A stretch of 11,857 bases of DNA. Source: Verrucomicrobiota bacterium. GTDB taxonomy: Bacteria > Verrucomicrobiota > Verrucomicrobiia > Limisphaerales > AV2. The stretch is from positions 1-11,857 of the forward strand of contig QHPA01000069.1 in assembly GCA_003218935.1 (NCBI GenBank). The letters run 5' to 3'. How positions within the stretch are numbered: the stretch's first letter is position 1; each line of letters begins with the position of its first letter. The notes beneath the pieces are model-generated. The model did not search any database and was not told where the DNA came from. It was given only the letters and a program-made list of their open reading frames with translations. This document shows, in pieces, positions 7,073 to 11,857 of the stretch. A program made the translations under genes and the position numbers.

Positions 7073-7975
7073 ATGAAACGACCAATGGCTGTGTTTTTGG
7101 CAATCGTGGCGCTGGCAGGTCCGGTCCGAGCCGAAGACAAAGCAGAACTTAAGGACAACCGGACAAAATTCAGCTACGCGATCGGCGTGAACATGGGAAG
7201 TCAGTTGAAACGCCAGAAGATCGACCCGGACATAGACCTGATTTTGAAGGGCATCAAGGACGGCATAGGCGGTCATCCGCAATTCACGGACCAGGAAATA
7301 CGCGAAGTCTTCACCACCTTTCAACAGGAACATCAGAAGCAAATGGCTGAACAGAATAAACAGGAAGGCGACAAGTTTCTGGCCGAGAACAAGGGCAAGG
7401 AAGGAGTCAAAACGCTGGAAGTGCCATTGCCGGACGGGAAGAAGTCCGAGTTGCAGTACAAGGTGCTCGCGGAGGGCAAAGGCGACTCACCGAAATCAAA
7501 CGACGTCGTGACCGTCAACTACCGTGGCACTTTGATCGACGGAACGGAGTTCGACAGTTCCTACAAGCGCAACCAGCCGTACACGACGCCGGCCAATCAT
7601 GTCGTCAAAGGCTGGACCGAAGCTTTGCAACGGATGCAGCCCGGCGCGAAGTGGCAAGTGGTCATCCCATCCGAATTGGCCTACGGCGAGCGCGGTTCCA
7701 GGCAGATCGGACCGAATGAAACGCTGATTTTCGAGATGGAACTGATTTCCTTCACGCCGCCCCCCAAACCCACGAATGCGCCGCCGGTCGCCGCGACGTC
7801 TGCACAACCGGTGACCAGCGACATTATCAAGGTGCCGTCGAAGGAAGAACTGGAAAAGGGCGCCAAAATCGAAGTCATCAAAGCCAGCGACCTCGAAAAA
7901 TACCAGAAAGAGCAACAAGAAAAAGAGCAAAAGGAAAAACAACAACAGACGGGGAAGAAAGTGGACAAGAAATAA
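7073..7975 (+). CDS. Secreted FKBP-type peptidyl-prolyl cis-trans isomerase (FkpA/Mip-like)
   Basis: The 300-residue product speeds proline cis-trans isomerisation in exported proteins. Residues 1-20 (MKRPMAVFLAIVALAG...VRA) are a signal peptide. Residues 28-125 resemble the helical FKBP N-terminal dimerisation domain (KFSYAIGVNMGSQL at 32-45, then a long Gln/Lys/Glu-rich helix at 73-107). Residues 126-227 are the catalytic FKBP domain with the usual pocket residues visible: Y150 (VNYRG), F160-D161 (EFDSS), V177/V178-W181 (HVVKGW), Y204 (ELAYGERG) and F220 (IFEMELI). It is therefore probably active in the periplasm. After a Pro/Ala-rich linker (228-247) a charged Lys/Glu/Gln tail (255-300) forms a likely helix or coiled coil absent from ordinary FkpA. 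ATG 7073 has a ribosome binding site. The gene is divergent from the dehydrogenase and ends 31 bp from the stop of the convergent cytochrome gene. Confidence 0.92.
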   Translation: MKRPMAVFLAIVALAGPVRAEDKAELKDNRTKFSYAIGVNMGSQLKRQKIDPDIDLILKGIKDGIGGHPQFTDQEIREVFTTFQQEHQKQMAEQNKQEGDKFLAENKGKEGVKTLEVPLPDGKKSELQYKVLAEGKGDSPKSNDVVTVNYRGTLIDGTEFDSSYKRNQPYTTPANHVVKGWTEALQRMQPGAKWQVVIPSELAYGERGSRQIGPNETLIFEMELISFTPPPKPTNAPPVAATSAQPVTSDIIKVPSKEELEKGAKIEVIKASDLEKYQKEQQEKEQKEKQQQTGKKVDKK

Positions 7976-8006
7976 TCGTCGCAGTGCAGGATCTCGGCGA
8001 TCCGTA

Positions 8007-11000
8007 TCACTCGCCGGCGACGGTCATCTTTCCGGGAGCCTTGCGCACATGAAGTAAAACCGGCAACGAGGTTTGTCGGCCGGTCTGGTTCTCGACCGCG
8101 TAGCAAAGCTGGTCCGTCTCCGGCACCCACTTCGCGGCCGTCAGGGATATCTGGCGCTCGTTTTCTCCTTTCGGGATCAGCACGCCGTTCAGGCCGATGT
8201 TGTCCACAATAACGCCGTGAGGGAGGTTTTCGACGGTGAAGGTGACGAGATCATCGTGACCGTTGCGCTGAATCTTCAGCATCGCGGGGGCCGTCTGCCC
8301 CGGTGCCACTGTGATTTCCAGCGGCTGGCCGGCCTGGTTAGACACCGCAGCCGCGGGCTGTGTTTGAGGAGCAGGAGCGAAGTAAACGAACAGCTTCGGT
8401 TTGTCCCCAAGGGAGATTTTGCCGAGGTTGTTCACTTCTTTGGTTGCAACGTGGCCGGCGACCATCGCCGTGGCGATGACTTTCGAGGCGGCGGCGTTGC
8501 TTTCATCAGGTTGGGCGGCGTCCAGCGCGGCGTTGATCGTTCCCTTGGCTTCGGTGTGGCCGGCCTGAATCACCAGCGGCGTCGAAACGGAAAAACCGGG
8601 CGGTAGATCGCTGACCTCCACTTTAATGTCACCGTCAAAGCCGTCCAGGCGTTCGGCACTGACGGAAAACTCGCGACCACTGCCGGCGTTGATCGTTGGG
8701 TTGGCGCCGTTCAACGTCACTTTGAAATCGGGCTTCGGTTCGCGAACAATCAACCGATAGACGAATCGTTCTCCGGAATAACCGCGCGCGTCCGTGACGC
8801 GAATCAGATAAGTGCCGTCCGCCGGCGCGGTGAAGAAGAGTTTTGAGTCCGATCCCAATTTGCGTTCGCCGTCGTCGTCGTTCGCGTAATAAAGCGGAAA
8901 CACCGGCAGTCCGTTGGAAACGAGTTTGGCGCCGGTCGGAAGAGGTTCGATTACGTAAGCCGGTTCATCCAGCGCATGAGCCATCGCGCTCGTGTCAAAA
9001 TAAGCGCGGCGCTTGCCGTTCGAGGTGTAGAATAGCATGTCCGAATCCGGACCTTGCGGCATGCGGAAGAGTTTGACCACCTCGCCGTTGAAATAGATGT
9101 ATTCATTCAACTCCATCTCTTCGTAGTTGTCCAGGCGCGCGCCGTTCCCATTCGAGTCGATGGAGCGGAAGTTGATGGCGGTGTTGCGCACGGCCTGCAG
9201 CAACAGTCGTTCAACCGGCTTCCCGTCGGGGTGCAACACTTCGATTCTCGTATCCACCGGCGACCCGCGTTGCGCGGCCTGAGTTTCGATGATCCACGTT
9301 TGGCCGGCTCTGGCCTCGAAGCGGAACAGGTCGGCGTCCGACCCCGATCTTGAACTGGGACCTGCGTCCGGTGCTGGCGAATGGTTCACCCTGTCCCCCG
9401 AAGCCGGGGGAGAGGGCCTGGATGAGGAGGCGGTGTCATTCGGTTGACTGGCGACAGACCTCTCACCCGCCCTTCGGGCACCCTCTCCCCCTCGGAGGGG
9501 GAGAGGGACGGGGTGAGGGGCAGGTTCATGGAAATGCCAAATGCGTCCGGCCACAGAGCCAGGCGCGACAACCCTGGTTGCCTGTTCCGGTGTGTCGTTC
9601 GGTTCAGATTCGACCAGCTCCGGCCAGTTGCCAACCATCACCTTGAACACGCGTCGGCTACGGAATCTCTCAGAGTCGAGGGGCAACTCCATTTCGTCCA
9701 CGCCCTCCGCTTTGACTTTCACTGTGTGATCCGGTGGCAGATTGTAACCGATCAGCTCCACGTCGCTTTCCCTGGAAGACGGCACGCTTAACGGGAAAAA
9801 ACCGGTCACATACGGAAACGCGCCGATCGAGAGCCGGTAAAAATGATCTGTGGACGCGGCCAGCAACATTTCGCTCACGCGCAGGCTGCAGCGGTCTTCG
9901 GTCGCGAACGTGTAGGCCAGCAACGGGTCCGCGCTGCCGTCGAAGCCGTTGTTGCTGGCGAGTACCCTCCCCCTCCCGTCCAGCAGTGTGAGCACCGCGT
10001 CGGCCTTGGAGCCAAGAGTCCTGGCGGCGACATCGAACACCAGTGTCTGGCCCGCCTTCGCGTCGAAGTCGAACTGGTCCACGGCACCGCTTTTTTCATG
10101 CACGCCCCAGAAGGCGGCAGGCAACGCTTCGACCGCATGAATCTCGTTCGTGCCGGAAAGATAGATTTGCGGCAAATCGTCCACGTGCAGTTTGATTCGG
10201 GCGCTCTCGCCGATCGGGCTGACCGCCGAAAGCTCGTAAGCGCCGCGGGGCAGATCGTTCGGCGTCGTCACGATGACCCCAATTTCACTGGGTCGGGCTT
10301 CAACATCTTTCGCTAATTCCACCTTGACTCTGGTGTCGTGTGATTTTACTTCGGTGATGCCCACAAGATTGGCCCCGAGCAATTTGAGGCGAAACTCCTT
10401 GCCGCGCTGGATGCCGCGCGGTTCGGCGCGCGACAGTTCCGGTTTGGCCGGCGTCTGCAATTTACCGTTTTGGACGTCGAAAAACTCAACTGTGCCGTCG
10501 AGCCGTCCGACGACGATCGTTTTGTTGTCCAGCACGAAAGCCAGCGCAGGCGACCAATCCGGCTGCTTTTCCAGCGACAGCTTTTCCTTCAGCTCCGCTG
10601 CATCCCAAAGTTTGACGGTGCGATCGTCGGCTGAGGAAGCGAGCGTCGTGCCGTCGGACGCGAAGGCGAGGTTGAGAATGGCGCCCTCGTGCGCGAAACG
10701 CGCTTCGAGGATCGGGTTGGTCGTCTCTGCCGCGGTCTCGCTGATTTGCCAGACGCGGATTCGATTATCAACGCCGCCGGCAACCAGTCGTTTGCCGTCG
10801 GGACTGAACGCGACGGCGTATTGTTCCTTGAGCGGCTGGGCAAGCGTGTCGCGCCGTTCACCCGTCGCGACGTCCCAGAGTTTCACCGTGCGGTCCGCGC
10901 TGGCGCTGGCGAGAATCCTGCCGTCCGAACGGAAGGCCAGACCGAACACGGCGCCGTTGTGGCCGGAGAGCGTTTTGAGTTCCTCGCCGGTCTCGACGTT

Positions 11001-11816
11001 CCACAGTTTGATCTTCTGGTCGTAGCTGCCGGTGGCCAGCGTTTTGCCGTCCGGCGAGACCGCCAGGGAGTAGATCGCGTCTTTATGGCCTTCGAACACG
11101 TAGAACAAATTCGAGTCGTTAAGGTCCCATTGCCGCACTTCGCCGACCCATCCGGCTTCGCCGCCCGCAGCGTACAGGAATTTGCCATCGGGCGAAAAGG
11201 CGACGGCGTTCACGTTGCCGCGATGGTCTTTGAGCGTGTGGACCACCGCGCGCGTCTCGGCCGAACGCAATTCGACCTCTCCATACCGCGCGAGGGCGAT
11301 GAGTTTCCGGGCAGGCTGGTACGCGATTGCGTTGACCGCTTTGCGTGGTGGAATCCTGGGTTCGATCTTCGGCGTGACCAGCTCTCTGATTTTCACTTCC
11401 GCTGGCGGTTTGGCTCCGGCGTCAATCCACGCTTTGATAAGCGCGATCTGTTCCGGTTTGAGTTTTTCGCGCTTTTTTCCAGGCGGCATGATCAGTTTCT
11501 TGCCGTCCTTTTCGACCCGGCCCTCGACCAATTTCATCAACAGGCTTTCGTCGCTTTTGCCGGGAACGATCACTGCGCCGCTTTCGCCGCCTTTCATCAG
11601 CAATTCGTGCGATTCCATGATCAGCTTTCCTTCCGGCTCCGTCGATCCGTGGCAATCCAGGCAATATTCGGTGAAGATTGCGTCAATGGCGGAATAATCC
11701 GGCGGTTCGGCGGATCGGGCGGTAACAGCGGACAGGAGGACGATGGCAATCGCGAAGGCGACGCGCGTAGAGCAGTGGGTTCTTGCGCCCCCCGGAGTTT
11801 TGGCACGACGAATCAT
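8007..11816 (-). CDS. Giant secreted cytochrome c / WD40 propeller / PPC-domain protein
   Basis: A 1269-residue exported protein. The order is: signal peptide (about 17-36, hydrophobic FAIAIVLLSAVTARSAE); planctomycete-type cytochrome c domain (about 40-140) with heme motif C52-L-D-C55-H56 and likely axial Met M110 in IMPPGKK; about seven WD40 repeats (156-453, blades ending in ...VRQW, IKLWN, VKLWD, IRVW, VKLWD), enough for one closed propeller; a beta linker (460-550); a PPC-like domain (about 560-665); a second PPC-like domain (about 735-1025), interrupted at about 762-826 by repeat-encoded sequence; and C-terminal beta domains (1030-1260). In this group such proteins accompany DUF1549/DUF1553-type secreted proteins; none is visible here, though the gene starts 41 bp from the right edge. 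The role is unknown: heme suggests redox, while WD40 and PPC suggest binding of protein or polymer at the cell surface. Start ATG 11816 is the only one that keeps the signal peptide; no good ribosome binding site is seen. Confidence 0.88.
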   Translation of the reverse strand: MIRRAKTPGGARTHCSTRVAFAIAIVLLSAVTARSAEPPDYSAIDAIFTEYCLDCHGSTEPEGKLIMESHELLMKGGESGAVIVPGKSDESLLMKLVEGRVEKDGKKLIMPPGKKREKLKPEQIALIKAWIDAGAKPPAEVKIRELVTPKIEPRIPPRKAVNAIAYQPARKLIALARYGEVELRSAETRAVVHTLKDHRGNVNAVAFSPDGKFLYAAGGEAGWVGEVRQWDLNDSNLFYVFEGHKDAIYSLAVSPDGKTLATGSYDQKIKLWNVETGEELKTLSGHNGAVFGLAFRSDGRILASASADRTVKLWDVATGERRDTLAQPLKEQYAVAFSPDGKRLVAGGVDNRIRVWQISETAAETTNPILEARFAHEGAILNLAFASDGTTLASSADDRTVKLWDAAELKEKLSLEKQPDWSPALAFVLDNKTIVVGRLDGTVEFFDVQNGKLQTPAKPELSRAEPRGIQRGKEFRLKLLGANLVGITEVKSHDTRVKVELAKDVEARPSEIGVIVTTPNDLPRGAYELSAVSPIGESARIKLHVDDLPQIYLSGTNEIHAVEALPAAFWGVHEKSGAVDQFDFDAKAGQTLVFDVAARTLGSKADAVLTLLDGRGRVLASNNGFDGSADPLLAYTFATEDRCSLRVSEMLLAASTDHFYRLSIGAFPYVTGFFPLSVPSSRESDVELIGYNLPPDHTVKVKAEGVDEMELPLDSERFRSRRVFKVMVGNWPELVESEPNDTPEQATRVVAPGSVAGRIWHFHEPAPHPVPLPLRGGEGARRAGERSVASQPNDTASSSRPSPPASGDRVNHSPAPDAGPSSRSGSDADLFRFEARAGQTWIIETQAAQRGSPVDTRIEVLHPDGKPVERLLLQAVRNTAINFRSIDSNGNGARLDNYEEMELNEYIYFNGEVVKLFRMPQGPDSDMLFYTSNGKRRAYFDTSAMAHALDEPAYVIEPLPTGAKLVSNGLPVFPLYYANDDDGERKLGSDSKLFFTAPADGTYLIRVTDARGYSGERFVYRLIVREPKPDFKVTLNGANPTINAGSGREFSVSAERLDGFDGDIKVEVSDLPPGFSVSTPLVIQAGHTEAKGTINAALDAAQPDESNAAASKVIATAMVAGHVATKEVNNLGKISLGDKPKLFVYFAPAPQTQPAAAVSNQAGQPLEITVAPGQTAPAMLKIQRNGHDDLVTFTVENLPHGVIVDNIGLNGVLIPKGENERQISLTAAKWVPETDQLCYAVENQTGRQTSLPVLLHVRKAPGKMTVAGE
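9386..9427. repeat. GC-rich palindromic repeat, unit A, inside the cytochrome/WD40 gene
   Basis: The stem pairs 9389-9399 (ccctgtccccc) with 9406-9416 (gggggagaggg), 10 of 11 positions, around a 6-nt loop. The outer flanks are TCACCC on the left and GGATGAGG on the right, the same design as unit B 32 bp further on. It is read through by the minus-strand gene and gives Pro/Ser/Arg-rich residues (about 797-810). Confidence 0.7.
9459..9520. repeat. GC-rich palindromic repeat, unit B, inside the cytochrome/WD40 gene
   Basis: The inner stem is perfect: 9481-9491 (ccctctccccc) pairs with 9497-9507 (gggggagaggg), plus T9492-A9496, leaving a 3-nt loop. A second small stem pairs 9469-9472 with 9476-9479 (gccc ttc gggc). 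The outer arms 9459-9468 and 9511-9520 also pair (CCTCTCACCC with GGGTGAGGGG, one G-T). From memory, this CCCTCTCCCCCTCGGAGGGG-type palindrome is a widespread intergenic repeat in several bacterial phyla, often misread as short proteins containing LTPSLSPSEGER. Here it lies inside an open gene and encodes PAPHPVPLPLRGGEGARR-like residues (about 766-785). Confidence 0.85.
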
Positions 11817-11857
11817 ACCCCGGGCAGCCTGGTAGTTTGATTGTCGCGGCTCAAGTG

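Noticed and set aside
6878..7342. N-terminal extension of the Ldh2-type enzyme
   Set aside because: The frame stays open but runs through the divergent promoter region and antisense to the FKBP gene. The conserved enzyme begins at MKVSAQNLHAF (6877).
7989..8003. Small hairpin GGATC-TCGGC-GATCC between the convergent FKBP and cytochrome genes
   Set aside because: A 5-bp stem with no T-run on either side is too weak to call a terminator.
9386..9634. Short minus-strand frame containing LTPSLSPSEGER
   Set aside because: This is a translation of the palindromic repeat in a different frame from the real gene; such products are a familiar annotation artefact.
10689..11840. Open frame of 383 codons on the plus strand opposite the cytochrome/WD40 gene
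   Set aside because: It is antisense to clear WD40 repeats and the heme domain. Its translation is Arg/Phe/Asp-rich without domain signals, as expected from the complementary strand of a GC-rich gene.

Overview
This 11.9 kb window looks like a bacterial chromosome segment from the Planctomycetota-Verrucomicrobiota side of the tree, most likely Verrucomicrobiota. The evidence is the very large secreted protein joining a planctomycete-type cytochrome c domain, a WD40 propeller and PPC-like beta domains; the lineage-typical FKBP isomerase, Ldh2-family dehydrogenase and divergent Nramp-like carrier; and intergenic palindromes of a kind I recall from verrucomicrobial genomes. This placement is inference and no rRNA is present. 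The body of the window is clearly GC-rich (about 60% by eye). The first 0.9 kb is closer to 50%.

Layout. 1-106 (-): possible N-terminus of a membrane-anchored protein running off the left edge. 251-766 (-): small secreted orphan. 811-871: long inverted repeat upstream of that orphan. 836-1175: non-coding, partly GTCT-rich. 1176-2714 (+): secreted polysaccharide-deacetylase-like protein, followed after 28 bp by 2743-4299 (+), an Nramp-superfamily membrane protein; the two look like one operon. 4304-5800 (-): APC amino-acid permease, probably co-transcribed with and downstream of 5822-6877 (-), an Ldh2-family NAD(P)-dependent oxidoreductase. 7073-7975 (+): secreted FKBP-type prolyl isomerase, divergent from the dehydrogenase across a 195-bp control region. 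8007-11816 (-): the 1269-residue cytochrome c/WD40/PPC protein.

How the genes work together. Two gene pairs are visible: an envelope carbohydrate-modifying enzyme with a carrier lacking the usual Nramp metal ligands, and an amino-acid permease with a 2-oxo/imino-acid dehydrogenase. The FKBP and the cytochrome/WD40 protein are exported single genes within this window.

The most notable observation is a pair of GC-rich palindromic repeats sitting in frame inside the second PPC-like domain of the giant cytochrome protein. They add about 59 residues relative to the protein's own first PPC-like copy without breaking the frame. The second is a 27-pair inverted repeat at 811-871 whose five imperfect positions are all A-C on the + strand, so all become G-U wobbles in a minus-strand transcript. 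I found no rRNA, tRNA, CRISPR array, transposase or known defence system.
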